The notes under the pieces were generated by a model. The model saw nothing but the letters and a program-made list of their open reading frames with translations, did no database searches and was not told the DNA's origin. Below, piece by piece: positions 23,447 through 38,221 of a DNA stretch of 64,000 nt. Both the position numbers and the translations under genes were made by a program. The DNA lies in contig VXAZ01002277.1 in the NCBI GenBank assembly GCA_013399875.1, positions 62,001-126,000 of the forward strand, read 5' to 3'. Numbering within the stretch: the first letter of the stretch is position 1; the number at the start of each line of letters is the position of its first letter. The DNA comes from Gymnorhina tibicen (lineage: Eukaryota > Chordata > Aves > Passeriformes > Artamidae).

Positions 23447-26400
23447 TACTAGAGCATACTACGAGTACAACTAGAAAAAGTTTAGAAGTTGATCTATTTG
23501 ATTTTTTAAAAAAGTTTTAATTCCCTTTCAGGATATGGAGTCCTTAATATCAAGTGATGAGTCTACACCATTTTGAAGTTCATATAATCCAAGGTCTGTT
23601 AACCGTACTTTGCTCTAATACTCTATTTGATGTCCACTGCAACTACAGTCTGAAATCCATAAACTGCACAAGTTTGCTCTGCAATACTGCAACACCCTGT
23701 AATTACCTCAAACTGTTTCATCAATGACTGCAGCTCAGTTCTCCACAATACTTCTTTTTTAAATCCTGGCAAGCACATGGAAGTTTGTTTTCAGTATAGC
23801 AGCTTAGGCTGTAGACAGTTTCAAAAAATCTGCATATTCAATCACTATTTCTTCACTCTCTGATATACTGCCAAAATCTCTCTAAGACATCCCTATAGAA
23901 TTCTAATGACACTGTCAACCTGTTACATATAACTGACAGTTTTAACCTTTATGTTTTGAGAAACATTCAATAGTTTTTCCCATAACACTTCCCCAAAATA
24001 ACTGGTTTTGTATTTCTGGATGATGGGCTTCAGCCAGCCTCCCACATGCCAGGTTATTGAAAGCTGCAATATAACACACAGTTAAATAGAGAATTATATG
24101 ACATAGATTTCACCATCTGGCATAGGAGTGCGATGTTTTTTACGTGTTCTAAAATTATTTTTCAGCCAAGAATATTTCATTAGATAGTTGTTTATACAGC
24201 CATGACACTCTTCATTATATGAAAGTATGTAAAAATAACACTAAAGTTCAGGCCATACACACTTTAGACACATCTGTATAACTGTGTACAAAGACATTTT
24301 GTGATGATTCCAAAATGCTTTATCTTTGTGGCAACTTAGTCCTGTAAATACTATAGCTACATTTAAATAACAACGAGCTGAAGTCTGTAAGCTCAGTTTA
24401 CAGGGAAAGCTTACAAGGGTGCAGCACAATTTCATATTCACAATAGTGCTACGGTTGTAGACTTCAGGTAGGAAGTGATCCAGACATTCTTGTACAATGT
24501 CTTTAATACATGCCAGCTCTTCAGTAACTCAGAAATTTTTCTACTGGACTTCACCCTGTAGACTTGTCTTCTGAAATCATTCTTAGTTGGTAAGAGGAAT
24601 TAAAAATATAATACGGTTTGAAATTTTTTCAAGGTGAGGTTCTTGGGTCACGAAAATAAGGTAACCCTGTGAATTTCAACAGAGCTGTATCAATTCAGTT
24701 CTGTCATTCACTTACTGAAGGAGTATATCTATTTACAAGTTTATTTTAGTTTGCATTACCATAAACAAGGGGTTTTTTACAATCCAAAACTAGAAACAGG
24801 TTGCCAGTGCTTTTAATTAGCATTTCATGCTTTACTACAGTACACTTTGGGGAATTACAGACTCCAAAAGTCGAATATGATAAATTGCTGGAATTGCTTT
24901 TTTGTGTGGTTTTAGTGATTTAATAGTGAAGAATCCAAGGAGAGTTTTCAAAAGAAATGCAAATTCACAGAGAGATACATGTTAGGACTGGTCAAGATAA
25001 ACCTTGTAACTCTAAAGGAGTCTAGTGAAAACCTCAGTCAGTGAGTGTTCCTGTCCTCTTATAGGTAACTTTTCGTTAAATCTGGCTGACAGTTCTTAAA
25101 AACTGTGACAAACTTTTTTAAAAGCGAATTGTAAAAGAGAATACCTTGATCTATTCTCTTAATTCATGAGAACCTGTTTTAAGCTCTACAATAAAGAAAG
25201 CCAACAGATCAGTCAAGTCACCCTGCTGCTCCATTGTCCTGACACTGCCAGACTGGTAGTTCTTCTCTCACTAACTTTGCAACAGTGACTTCTAATTCTG
25301 AGTAACCAGAGAGGAGGCTGAAACAAAACAATAAAAAAGGAACCACGTAATAGGGGATGGAGCATAAGCTTCAGGCAAAAAGGCTTGAGTGGGAAGCTGC
25401 TTTTGTTCCAGGAACCTGGTGTTCTGATGAGCCATTGGTGCTTGAACAGCTCATGATTGATTGCGCACAGAAGAAGCCAAGTCATTTGAACTATGATTTG
25501 GCCATCCAAGAAGGAAATCTGAGCACAGATATGCTCAGCTGCTCGACTTCAGTGCAGGGACTCCTTCAGCTCACCAAATCCATACACTGTAAACAAATGG
25601 TACTTAAAGCAAAGAAACGTGACGGATTCCTATTGCCACCTCTAAACTTGTCAGCTTCTTCAGCTGACAGATGGATTAATCCAATTGGTATTTTACTGGA
25701 GCCTAACACTGTGGGGGCAAGAGCACTGTAATTGAATATATAAGATTAATCCTTACTGGAATAGTTGAATTATCAGGACAATTACCTACAGTAACATCTC
25801 TGTGTCAAATTATGTGATAAGTCAGTAGTCAGGAAAAGTGAAAGCAGGAATACTTCAATTTTATCCCTTTTCTGCCAGCATGCATATCTTCTGCTAAACA
25901 ATCTGTAGAATACTTTCTGGTTGTCTAAAGAAAGCTTAAGGTATTTTTATATATCATTAACCAATTTAACAACCTATTTCCACATGTGATGGGGAGGTTG
26001 GATGGGCTCAGTTACAACTCATAAAAAAGCCTGCCTCAACTCTTCCAGGTACTTGGAGTGAATCTGTTATGCTATTGGCTTTTTTATCATCAAGCATTTG
26101 ACATGCTCACGTGTATGAACGCAATCAGCTAAACGCTGCTTATTTTTTGACAGGACATGAATAGTCCTTCTATTCTGTGAATAGAATTTGCTTAACCAAA
26201 GAAACTACAGTTAGAAGTCATAGACTGTGGTTTAAACACAGGATAGTATGGTTTCAGCTACAGCATTTTAGTGTAGACTAATTGTTTTTCTATAATCTGG
26301 AACCTTTAAAAAGAAAGTTCTCCATGTCCATACTTTGGTAACTAACATGAGTAAGAGTTTCGTTAAGGGTTTCAGCATTTGGTCCTCAATCCTAAATTAT

Positions 26401-26646
26401 ATTTCAAACTGTAAATTTTTTTCTAATGGACTTGTCAAAACCCATGTGATACAGAAAAAGAGAAAATGTTGTGTACAAGCCTGAATTCCTTTTTCTGGCA
26501 AAAGGTCTTATGAACCTAATGAAAATGTCTAAAGGAAAAATGCAGTGATGGACCTTTTTAGCTAGAATATTATGGGTAGATAAATACAAATCACAAAGCT
26601 ATTATTCAGAGCATGTCTACTTCTATTGATAGAACTAATCTCATTT

Positions 26647-26673
26647 GGGCAGGAGGGTGGGGCAGGAAAGGGG
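26647..26673 (+). other. G-rich tract, possible G-quadruplex
   Basis: Four G-runs (26647-26649, 26655-26657, 26659-26662, 26670-26673) are separated by loops of 5, 1 and 7 bases. This meets the simple G-quadruplex pattern. No gene start is nearby. Confidence 0.5.
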
Positions 26674-29600
26674 TAATGCAATGGCCTACCTTCATTTTGT
26701 GAACAAGCCACAATCTGTCCAGAGTTTGTTTTCCTGGCTGAAGCATGGCTTTGCCTAGTAACTGTAACTGTTATTAGACTATATTTCTTTCCTCACTTTC
26801 AAATATTTTATCCAGCTCAGCACAAGCTTTAAGACCCCAGAGGGACCTAAAACTTCTAAGAGCTTTTGCAAAAATAAATGCCTCAAACCAAACAGCACCT
26901 CAACAGGTAAGTTATTTGAAGTTGGTTTCTCTCAAAGAGAATTTCATCTCTTAGAGGGAGCCAACATTTTAGAAACATCTTATATATCCATCATCAAACT
27001 CAAATTAATAAATTCTCTAACATCTCTGTAAAACCAGGATAAATTCACTCTTGTTTTTGATCTGAGAGACTTGCAAATATTTTTCTTGACGTTTATTTCA
27101 CTTTTTTCTTTCTGCAGAAATATGATTTTTTTTCTGCTTACCTGATATACCTAGAATGGACACGATTGTTTTCATTGCATAAGTTTCAGAATCACTTCAC
27201 TATTAGCGTGTTTTTTGTTTTTTCTCAGCATCATTGAAAACGTCAGAATTTATTTGGGATAATATTAGTCAACGAATGCTTCAAGAGCATAAAAGGGAAA
27301 ACCAGCTATTTTTTGTTGATGAGTTTTCTTCCTCCTGAGGAAGAAATTAAGTTGAAATGTCTAGGGAGGAAATTTGTTCTGTCTTTCTCATGGTGATGTA
27401 AGGGTGCAAAGCAATATTACTAAAAACAAGAGCTATATTCTACCTGAAATGCAAGCACAGCGTAATCTGAACCAGAAGAAGGCATTGAAGAACAATTCTT
27501 TTCCGCACAGGAGGTCAAAGAGACAAAGGGAGTGCATGCTTTAACAGATCCAAGCAAGAAAACCCCTCATCTGTTCCTTTGTGAAGAAGCCATCACCTTC
27601 AGTGTATGTACAGGCAATCAGATGAAATACAGGAAGTGGAAAGCTTATTTTTCTCTGGCAAAGCAACTCTGTCATACAAGAGTAATGGTTTTATTCCTCA
27701 TAGTAAAAGAGGAGTCAGTCTTGCTCAGGTAATAGTGAAATGTTTTATTTAACCCACTCAATTTACTTTGGCAAAGGCAATTAACATTTTACAAAAGTGG
27801 AATGCTTCATCATAGGTCAAGGAACGTTCATACGTAGAAGACAACGTTTGCAGAGATTGGACTAACCTCATCCACCTGGTTAAAAAAAATTTTGAAATTA
27901 ATGTCTTCATACATATTAGATTTAATATGTATTAGTGAACAGGGTTTCATTTTTGTAATTGTTTTGTGGGAAGCTGAATTAAGGAAAAATTATAGATTTT
28001 GAACAAAAGAAAAAAAAATTAGAAGATTAAATTTCTCTTTCTCAAAGTAGAATAACCTACCCTTCAATCACCTTTATAGGTTTATAAAAAGTGTCCTGGA
28101 TAATTCCAAGGAAAACCATGTTTTGTACGATATCAGTATGACAAGAAAATCCAAAAAAGTAAAGCAAGGGAGCCCCCTTGTGTTCTGATTCTAATCTAAT
28201 AAAACTGCCATTCAGAGGTTGTAATAAAATACCTTGGAAATAATTACATTTTCTATAAGGAAGTATGATAGATAGTAAACAATCCTAAATGCTCATAAAA
28301 TCAATATATAGATTTTTGGCATAAATTAGCATATCTTGGTTTTACTCATGGATTACATGGAAATACGTAGTTCTCTTCAGTCTCTAAAACAGAGAGTGCT
28401 ATCTCTCAGATAATTCATGGTCTAAAAAGTCTCACTGATTTTTTTAACTGAAAATGAAACTTATCATTCCACTTTCAGAATATTTTGATGACAAAAATAG
28501 TCATTTCTAGGTGGATTTTTAAACTGTGTTCTTGTGTCTGTAAGCCACAACATTGCTTGTTAAAAATTACCAAATATAAATTTCTGACTTCCGTAGGCAA
28601 AATTGTGTGTGAAATTTTTCTGATACCATAGTAAACATGGTCACTGACAAAATTTCTTTTCACGAAATACTTATTAACAGAAAAAATAATAAAAAAATAA
28701 TTATCTGACAATCGGTATGGTAAAGCAGACTGTCTAACAAATCTGCTAGGTTTTTTTTAGGTTTTGGGCTTTTTTTTTTTTGCTTTTTTTTTTAATGTAA
28801 CTGAAGAGAGTTTGCTGTAGAGAAGCAGATAATCCATAAGCACTCAGACAACCTCAGGCAGAAAGCAAGATCTCTGGAAGAGAATGAAGGGAAAGAGAGA
28901 GCGAAAAGATAGAAAAAGACTGTCAGGCCCTCAAGATGAATTCATATGCAATAAGGAAAGGGAATTAATGACTTTACAAGATGAGGAAGTAGCTTATACG
29001 TGAAGGAGCAACTATCATCCTATCTCACTTAGGAGAAAAATTATAAAAGCCTGGTGGCAGTGAGAGATCAATGCCTCAGCAGTGCTAGTTAAAAATACAG
29101 CTGCTCTAGATTCCTGAGCAATGTGATTTTCTCATGGGGAATAGGGGCACAAGAGGAATCAGCCACTCTGCTCTTAGATAAAATGGTTGATCTCCACTTG
29201 TCTTTTCTCTATGCTTTCATTATGGTTAATTCTATACAGACAAAGTGTTCCACAGTATGCCACAAGTGATAGATATCTTCTGTAAAGCACGGATCTCTCT
29301 CACCAAGGTTCCACTTACTGCATTAACAATCCCCTCCACAGAACTTGAAAAATTTGGGGTATTTTCAAAAGTAAAACACTTCAATAATTCATGGGGCACT
29401 AATAAAACAAGCAAGCAAATACCCCAGTACTTGGTTCTTAAGGCAATCACGCAAATATTTTGGCTCTTTCTTCATATAATATAAACATTCTGATGAGAAA
29501 CTTGGCTGCTGTGGCCGCACAGACCTGCAAAAGAAACATACATATCTCAAACAGGCAGATCACCGTTGTATCACGTTATCACCAAAGTACTCAAATTGCA

Positions 29601-32583
29601 TCTGTAATCATCTTATAACTCAGCTGCAAAGGCTTGGAAGTGTAAGGCTAGATGAAAACAGAAAGACTGGCCTCTGGAGTAATACATAAACTGAAGTTAC
29701 TACACAGTGAGAATGGGGGACTTTCTTCAAGACTGCCTCTAAGAGATTTTTCTTCATTATTAATGCCAGGAGGTATGCCAGGGTGAGGCTGCAGTCCTTG
29801 TAATCACCCTGGCTGTGCCCAGCCATGGACTTTGTTACATCAGCCCTATGGTGGAGCTTCTGCTCTTGAAATTCTCAGAAATTCATTATACATCAGCAAA
29901 ACACCTCTCATATGAGCCAGGAATTTATCACTAGCCCAATTAATATTCTAACAGTCTAAGAGTCCACATAATCGAATTATTACAGAAAAGCTCATTAATC
30001 ATCTTCTTACATCTTTTAAAGAGAAAATCCTTCTTAGATTCTACCTTTTTTTCCCCCTAGTATTATGCTCCCCAGTCCACTACTTCTTGGGGGCATTTTA
30101 TGCTGACCATTTCAACCTTTCTCAGTAAGGCCAGAGCCAAATGCAGTGAGTGGGGCACATGCAGAGGGTATGGTTCCCTGACTGCTGTCCTGCTTGGGTC
30201 TCTGAAGATACATTTCCTTTCCCTCCCTGCTGCTTCCTTCTGTAGACCCCTTGGGGAGTGCAGCAAGTGCCCCTTCATCCCGTGATAGAATGGGCAGATT
30301 TTCTCTGTTTGTTTGCTGGCAAGAGATAACTAGTTTGTCCTTCTTAAACGTCAGACTTTTTATGCACGATATGCATACCTTTGTTCCTAAGAGTCACGCT
30401 TTGCTTTTTTTCCAGTAACTCATGTGGTGGTCAGGACTACAATTGCATTTGTATATGTATGTCCATACCAGATCAGCCCAATAAACTTTCTCCATAAGTG
30501 ACTCCTCGAGGACTCCTATGAAGAGAAATATCTAGATAAACATATGATGTTTATCAATTCCCACTACTCTGTCAGTCTAAGATTCTTGTCAGCTCCCAAA
30601 CACCATCCATGGATTGAGGGTTTTCTTATACCCGTTAAATATTCTTTATAGTGACCAACACTTGATCAGCCCTTGAATACTTGTCCAAACTCCTTGAATC
30701 TTGAAAGCTTGAATCTGCAATTCCCTTTGACAGTGTTCCACAGGCTATGAACAGGCACTATGCTTCAATGCTTTTCTAGTTCTTGTCTAGAAAAGACAAA
30801 TTATCTTTTACCCACCTTCTTCATGATGCTCATTTTTCAGTTCTTTGCCACATGCTTCCAAAACTGGGTCAGACTTTAAAATATTTAAGTAGATAGAAAT
30901 TCTCTAGATATTTAGAAACTGTTGTGCATGTAAGTCATGCCACAGAAATCCCACTAGATGACTTCCTTTATCTTGATATGTCTAAACACTCATAAAAATC
31001 TGCTCAAAATGTGTAAAACGATGAAAAGCAGAAATGTACATCACTACTATTAGCAGTAAATCTTACTTTAAGCTATTATAATGAAAAGGGCTTGCATCAG
31101 GCTGACTGAATTTACAATGTGACTGAATGGTTGCTAGGATCAGAAAGACAATTCTTCTCAAAGAGAATACTGACAGATAATATTTCTGAGCTTCCTTTCA
31201 CTGTGGAGGCCTGTTGCCTCCCCGTATCATTTATAAATTATATTGATTTAAAACTGAAAGAGAATCATGATCACTAGGTTATACTATGCCTTGGCTCTCA
31301 TCCCCTGTCCTTCCAATTATAAGCTACCTAGGAATTCTGATGACTGTGGTGCCGTTACAAAATATAACTGATAGTGTTGTTTTGGAGATTAAGTGTTGTT
31401 TCCTTTTTTTTCATTTGGCCTGGACAGATATTTAGATCTACACATTGCCAATGCTGAGCCAAGGCATAAAATCTAATAAAACTTTTCTTTTCAAGAGTTT
31501 TAATGGCTCTGTAGCCAGCATGTAACTGTCCCTGAGGCATCACATGTCTAGACTCTGCCTTTGGTAGTTGTATAGTACTTTGTATGCCCTTTTTATGGCT
31601 CTAAATTAAGAATGATCTCATATGACCATTCCCTGTTTCCACAAGGAGTATAATGTCGCAAGTACTACATTTTAAGCTCCATGCACATTACCTGTGTAAG
31701 TCTCATTAACCTTTTTTACTGGAAATTCTTTTTGTTCTCCACTTTTAAGCCTTTAATACCGTGACAAAATACTAACATTATTCTCAGTAACAGACTTTAG
31801 AAATTGTCACAGAATTCCACATTACCTGGCTAATTACGCACTCTGGTAGGCCATCTAAACCCCATTATTCTCTGTATCACATACGTAGCTCAACCAAATT
31901 TTTTAAATCTCTTTCAAGGAAACAATACATAGAGAATACCACTATTTCTTTTCCTTAATTAGTTTTACAATCTTAATTGCACTACATTAAAAAAAAAAGA
32001 ATACATACAAGCTGTTAACTTGTCAGTCATTAAGAATGCTTATAACCAAGTAAATAGAACAAATCCTATGCTATTTTCTTCTAGTAGAAATTAAATTGAC
32101 AGGTTTTTTTAAAGAAGTCACTAATTAAACAGTGATAATATTTTCACTTCTCTCTTTCCTTTTCTTCATAAGGAAAGCAGTGCTTACTGGCCAACGCATT
32201 TCACCTTTATACACTATGTTCTGTCCTATGTATACAAAATAACAGAAAATAAAACAGAAGCTGAAGAGATCTGCAAAGGCTGAATGAATTGATGGATATT
32301 TAGGCATGCAGAAAACCTGTTGGATCCCTGTTTGTGAAGAATATGAGCAACAGTGTAATGTCCGGATGACAGCCACTGACAAGCAGAGTATGCAGGGGTC
32401 AACAGTGAGGCCCGTTTTTTCAACATCTTTGTTAGCTAACTGAACAATGATAGTGCAACATCAGGAAAGCTTTTAGGGGCACTCAGCTGGGTGGAGTAGC
32501 TGACAAAATAAGTGGCGAAGTATCAGTTCAGAGCAACCTCAGAAAGCAGAGGACTGGATCAATAGAAACATCATGAGGTTCAA

Positions 32584-33452
32584 GAATCATGGAATCATAG
32601 AATCATTTATGTTGGAAAGGACCTCTTGAAATTATCCAGTCCAGCTCCCCAGTTCAGGCAGAGTCTGAGTATATTTTCTAAGAGTCTTCCATGCCTAGAC
32701 TGAACAGTGCCAGCTTTCAGGCTCTTCTCATATGAAAGAGGTTCCAGTTCCTTACCACAAAGGCTTTATGCTGGACTTACTTCAGTAAGTCTATGTCTTT
32801 CTCATACTCAGCAGTTCAGAACTGAACACAACACTCCAGATGCAGTCTCACCAGTGCTGAGAACAAAAGGATTGCCTCTCCTGAACTGATGGTAGCAATC
32901 TCCTTAATGCAGTCCAGGACACTTTTGGCCCTCTTTGCTATGAGAAAGGATTTCTGCTGTCCACCACAACCCTAAAGTTCTCTGTAGGCTGAGAAGTGCT
33001 TTCCAGACACTTGGCACTCAGAGCATCCTGGTGTCTGGAGTTGGAAGGAAGAGAACTTTGCATTTCCCTTCACTGAACTTCACAAGTTTCCTCTCAGCCC
33101 ATTTCTCCAGCCTGTCTAAGCCCCTCTGGGTGGCAACACGACCATCCACCAGCTATTTCTCACAGTTTTGTGTTACCTGTGAGAACCTGCTGAGGATGTG
33201 CTCCGTCCCAGCATCCTGGTCTTTAACAAAGGTATTAAAATGTTGTCCTCAGCATAAACCCATGGGTTATGCCCCCAGTGACTTGCTTCCAGCTGGACTT
33301 TATGATGCTGATTAAAACCAAGTGGGTCTGGTTATTTAGCCAGTTTTCAATCCACCTCACCGTGTACTTAGGTAACTCAATTTGTCTGCTTAGATTTGAG
33401 GATGTTGTGGGAAACAGTGCCAAATGCTTTACCAGTCAAGGTAACTTCATCC
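32584..33452 (-). mobile_element. CR1 LINE, ~870-bp fragment, minus strand
   Basis: It begins with the reverse-complement terminus GAATCATGGAATCATAGAAT and TTGGAAAGGACC. It continues through CR1 3'-region words (CTCCAGATGCAGTCTCACCA; CTTTTGGCCCTCTTTGC; CACTGAACTTCACAAG; TTCTCCAGCCTGTCTAAGCC) into the C-terminal part of the RT coding region (CAATCCACCTCACCGTGTAC; GGATGTTGTGGGAAACAGTG). Many small differences and indels mark it as older than the 15.6-kb copy. The 94-codon and 60-63-codon open frames inside it are incidental. Confidence 0.93.
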
Positions 33453-36400
33453 AAAGATGAATTTCAGCAATATTCAAGAGGCCTTTCTTTTTTCCAGAAG
33501 AAATTTTCAGTACTCTTTAGAATTCTGTTTCTTGGATTGCCCAAACAAAAGTCAAGGAACTTCCATCAATAGGTAATTGAGAAATTTTGAACAAGATGTT
33601 CTTCTACCTGCAAAAGTTTATCGGAATTTGAATCTTAGTATTAAAACAGAAATGTATAAACAGCACAACTTAAGGAAAAAATAGACCATTACTGTTCTAT
33701 ATATATGTGAACTTATCATCAATTCAAGGTGTTTACAATCCCATCTATATTAAAAAAGAGTACAAGTACAGTTCTTTCTCTTCCTGTTTATCCAGATATA
33801 GGTAACTTTGCAAAGGTCCAGCTCACTAAATTTCAGCAATGACCACCAAATTGTCTTTCCAGTTTAGGAATATACATGGGATGAGATTCCTGTGTAGACA
33901 GAATGAGCTAACACTGATTCCTTCTGACACTGCACACAGTGTGTAATTCATGTAGAATTCACAGTTGCAGGATGTTGTGAATTCTAAAAGTATGTTTGAG
34001 TTAAAATAAGGACAAGTAGACAAATTCATGTAAGAAAATGGCAAGTAGATAGAAACAGTGGGAAAAATGGAATATCTTGCTCAGGAAAGCAAGAAACCTC
34101 TGACCTCTACAAATTGAAAAGTATGATTTACAGGGTCAGTCTGTACATCTTCTGTTGGTTACAATATTTCTCTAAAAATCGGCTACCATCTCCAGTAATA
34201 TCGCTAATACTTTTTATTTTAATCTTACCAGCATCATGGTTTATTGTTCTTATGCTTAATATAAAAAAAAACCAAAACCAATAGGAGAGCTTGAATCACC
34301 TTGTTGAATTCAGTAGGACTACTCAAATACTATGAGTTAAGAATGCTCATAAATTGAGCATGGGATATGAGCCTTTCTCATGTTTCAAGCACCAGTATTT
34401 ATTTGTTCAAAAGCTAATATAAGTCAAAAATTTTATAACATCAAAATTCTACATCATAGATAGACAGTACTTCCTTTTATTTTTTTTTTTTACTGGGAAG
34501 TACTTCATTTGACTTTAAATGAATATGGTTGTAACTGCAGCTCAAATCAGAAATTGATTATATCACCTCTGTTGAAAGTAAAAGGGTTTTCCAAGGACTA
34601 GTTCCACAGATGGTTGAACTCTGAGTGGTTTGTACTGCTGTGTTGTAGGAATTTTGAAAACAATCATTATTTCTTGTTACCATTCTGTGACAACATTTAC
34701 ACTGCCTTCAAAATAAAGACTTCGGTTGCCATGAGGTGATTTGATTTCATTTTCCAATTCATGTCCACATAATATTCCACTAGAATAATCTGTTTTGAAA
34801 AAAAGTCTCCATTTCGTTACTGTGAAGTGCAAGATTATATGTTAATTAAGGTCATATATTCTGTTATTTAAAGAGAAAATTAAGAATGGTCAATGTGTTA
34901 TGTTCTGTCAGCCATTAACTGATATGTGAAATCAGCACACATCTATATGGATTGATAAAAGTAGTTAAATCATTAAGCTGCAAACAATGCAAGGTTGCTT
35001 ATAATAAGATTGACTAACCAATGAAAAGTAAAACTTGAGTGTGAAAAGATAAGGGAAAAAATACTATATTCTTTCCTAGCTTACCGGTGAAAGTGTTAGT
35101 AAAGGTAATGAATATGTATGTTTTTTATAGTTAAGCCTACTTATGTCATTTCAACTTGTTAAAATAGCAACGTTTTTAACATTCCCTACTGATGACAGTA
35201 CTTATGCAGAAGGAATAACCGTTGTCTATTCAAACTTCAAGTCACAGAATTATTAGTGAGAAATAATTAGGCAGGTTATGCCTTTTTTGTCTCCCTGAAT
35301 TCTTTATGCTTTGATGTAAGTTACTTTCATGATCATTAATATCATTGCAAATTTTCATTATTCCTAAACGATGAAATAATAAGAAGGCTTCATTACACCA
35401 CCAATGCAAAATTACTCACTTCAGTTACCAGTCCATGAATGAATGGACTTGAAGAATTCAAACTTCCTGATAGATTTTTCTATACAGAATATTAAAACCA
35501 AAGTAGCATCTGTAGTGCCATCTTTCTATTATTTGTATTTCATTCAAAAAAAAACAAACCGCAGGAGTATTCTTTGTAAAAAAACCTGATTTATATTTAT
35601 ATGTAATTCAGTGTGCTTTTTAATGTTCAGTTTCAGCAAAAAATTTAGCTCAGCATATATGATAAGTAAAGCTTAAGGAATATGTTTTCTGCCAATCAGT
35701 GTGGGCATCAGAAGCAGATGGGTCATGAGTAAGATTAATAAAAAAGTAAGTCTTAAAAATACTCCAGTAATAGCTTTCTAACTCAATACGAGGACCTCGT
35801 CATCTAAATGTACATATGAATAAACATGACATAAACTAGACTTGTAAGTGGAACATAACTGATCAAGGACAGTGTCTGGGCCATATTAGTTGGTTTTCCT
35901 TCTGAAATCGGGTGTTCACTATAGTTACTCTTTGTCCTAATGGGGGGAAATCAAATTATAGTAGAGTAAATGGTGGTACACAGTCCACTTACTTGAACTT
36001 ACACTATTTAGCATTCTTTAATTCTCTTTCACATTTACAGGTGTAAAGTAAGTTTTTGGTTGAAAGTGAATGAATTTAGAGGAAACCTGTCTCTTAGATT
36101 TAATTTTTATTGTATTCTAGGATGTTGTTTACTGCTCTACAAGTGTAACTTACATGGTTTTCCTTGATCTAGTAGGTCACTTATATTTTTCCATAAGACT
36201 CAAAACATGAGAAAGCAATTCAGAGGCATTGTGAAATGGAACATTACATGGGATTTTCCTTTTAAGTATTTTTGGTTTGATCTCAACAAGAGACACAAAC
36301 TGCATTTCTTATTACAAGATACTAAATTTAAAAAAAAAAAGAATTTGAGAAAGAACCCTCAATGGAGAAAATACAAGAACACCTGTTTCTCATGTGAATT

Positions 36401-38221
36401 CTTCATCCACTAAGTTAGGAACAGATTTTTCTTCTGTTCTCAGTACATGGTACCCTCAATTTTGAATGTTAATCTATAGAAGAAGTATAGGCAGTCCTCA
36501 ATCTTTTCTTGATGATCTTTTCAATCTGAACAGGGAAAGTACAAGCATAACCTTGAATCCTCCTTTTTTCCCATACTCAGGAGAAAGAGCAGTTTAACCA
36601 GACCTTTCACTTCATGCTCACATTGATACTGGGGAATGAAAGGAATTGATGTATGCACTGCTTTTTTTCAAAGTGGAGAGCAAATGGTTCCTTTCTCTGA
36701 AAGGGTGGTTATTAAATGTTCATGATCATAAAAAGATTCAAGGTAAATTGTCCCAAATAATTTAAGTGCCTAACCTTTCAGGAGAGGTAGGATTTCAAGG
36801 AAACCTTTTTTGACTACCTCTACTCCACCTAATATCTAGTAGGTAATTTGACAAGAAACTATCCTTATACACTGAATAAGATACACAGGCAGCAGTGCAG
36901 ATAGATAGATATCGAAGATACCTTCGATTTTGGATTTTGGTTTTGAGGTGTAGAAAATGAAGCACCAATTCATTTGTCTTGGTGGCATCAACTTTTTGTT
37001 TTGGATGGTAGGTTAAAACTTTTTAGCCAAATTTATTTGACTACATTAAAGAAAACAATGTCTACAGCTGTAGTTAGCATTTTTATCAAATCAGTGAATG
37101 AAACTGGGTGGGAAAAAAAAAGAAAACAAAATGAACAAACATACTGGTTTTCGATTTAAATGACATAAAGCAAAACAGGTTCCGATTATTCAGAATCCTG
37201 CCCTTTTTTTTTTTAATTATTTGGAATAAATTATGTTTTTAAAAAAAATACAGTAGTCTATGCCTCAGCATTTTTCTTTCACTTTTGAGCATTTCTAGTT
37301 TCTAGCTGTTAAGTAAGAAAACACAGAATTATTTATGTTTGTGAGTTTAGTTTCATGTAGTTATTCCATACCAGTAAATTGATCTACTTCTTGAGGGAAA
37401 AAAGGTGCAAAGAATCAAAAACAAACTAAATGAAAAGCAAATGAAAAACACCTTTCTGTTGGGTTATTTTCATGGAGTAATTCTAGGAAATTCTAACCCT
37501 TTTTCTTTAGTTGACTTTATTGTGTTTGTCCCATATGTCACCTTTTCAAAAGAAAAGAAAAGATTTTCTTCCCCATTTTCTTGGTCTGCTAGGAGAATAG
37601 CCAAAGCTTTTTTGCAAGTTTAACAGTGTAACTTCTACAGTCTTCACATAAGGCTTTGATTCTTTGTTTGATTCTTTGTCAGTTGTTTTCTGCATTGTTT
37701 AATGCCACTAGGAAAAAAGAGGAAACTTTAATCACCCACTGAGATAGATTTCTATCCAGCTGGATCTCAGATTGACCAGAGATGTTGCCTATCAAAGACA
37801 AGGCAAAAAAATTTGTCCTGGAACTGTCAAAAATCTTCACATTTACAGTCTATCCTTGAGGGAGAAACCTTTTTCTCTCTCTTTCTAAAATATTTTCCTC
37901 TGGCCTTTCTTGTTAATATATGTTTTCTGATCATAGTTGACTTTGAAAACTGATTTGTGAAAAAAAGGAAAACATTCCTTTTTAGTAGGTTAGGAGCAGT
38001 TTGCTGTAACCCAGTTAACACTTTTACCATTGAAGAAATTGCTAAGAGAAAAATGTAAGTTCTTAATCTGCTCCCAAATTCCAAACTTACATTTAGAAGA
38101 TCATTTAGAAAGGAAGCTCATGTGATGGGGTACTAGTAATACCAGCTGATACCGAACAAATAGAAATTTCTTGTTGGGTGTATACTATATGATGTGATGG
38201 AGACAGAAAAATAAAACATAT
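33453..38221. other. Unique AT-rich non-coding sequence
   Basis: No gene or classified repeat over about 4.8 kb. Open frames stay at or below 85 codons. ATCGAAG/CTTCGAT at about 36913-36930 forms a minor 7-bp hairpin. Conservation in other birds would be needed to spot any regulatory element. Confidence 0.55.

Larger units (their letters stand above)
22531..32583. other. 10-kb block of unique non-coding sequence
   Basis: No supported gene. Hairpins at 23.03, 23.25 and 23.42 kb and a G-rich tract at 26.65 kb are listed separately. The longest open frame is 124 codons, plus strand, 25357-25731. It has a favourable GGGATGG start context but a stop two codons upstream and no recognisable domain. 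Slightly GC-richer islands at about 29755-29830 and 30060-30290 are unclassified. A stretch at about 30640-30860, which holds a 9-bp hairpin (30771-30779/30787-30795), may be a very old CR1-like relic, but I cannot confirm that. Confidence 0.5.
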
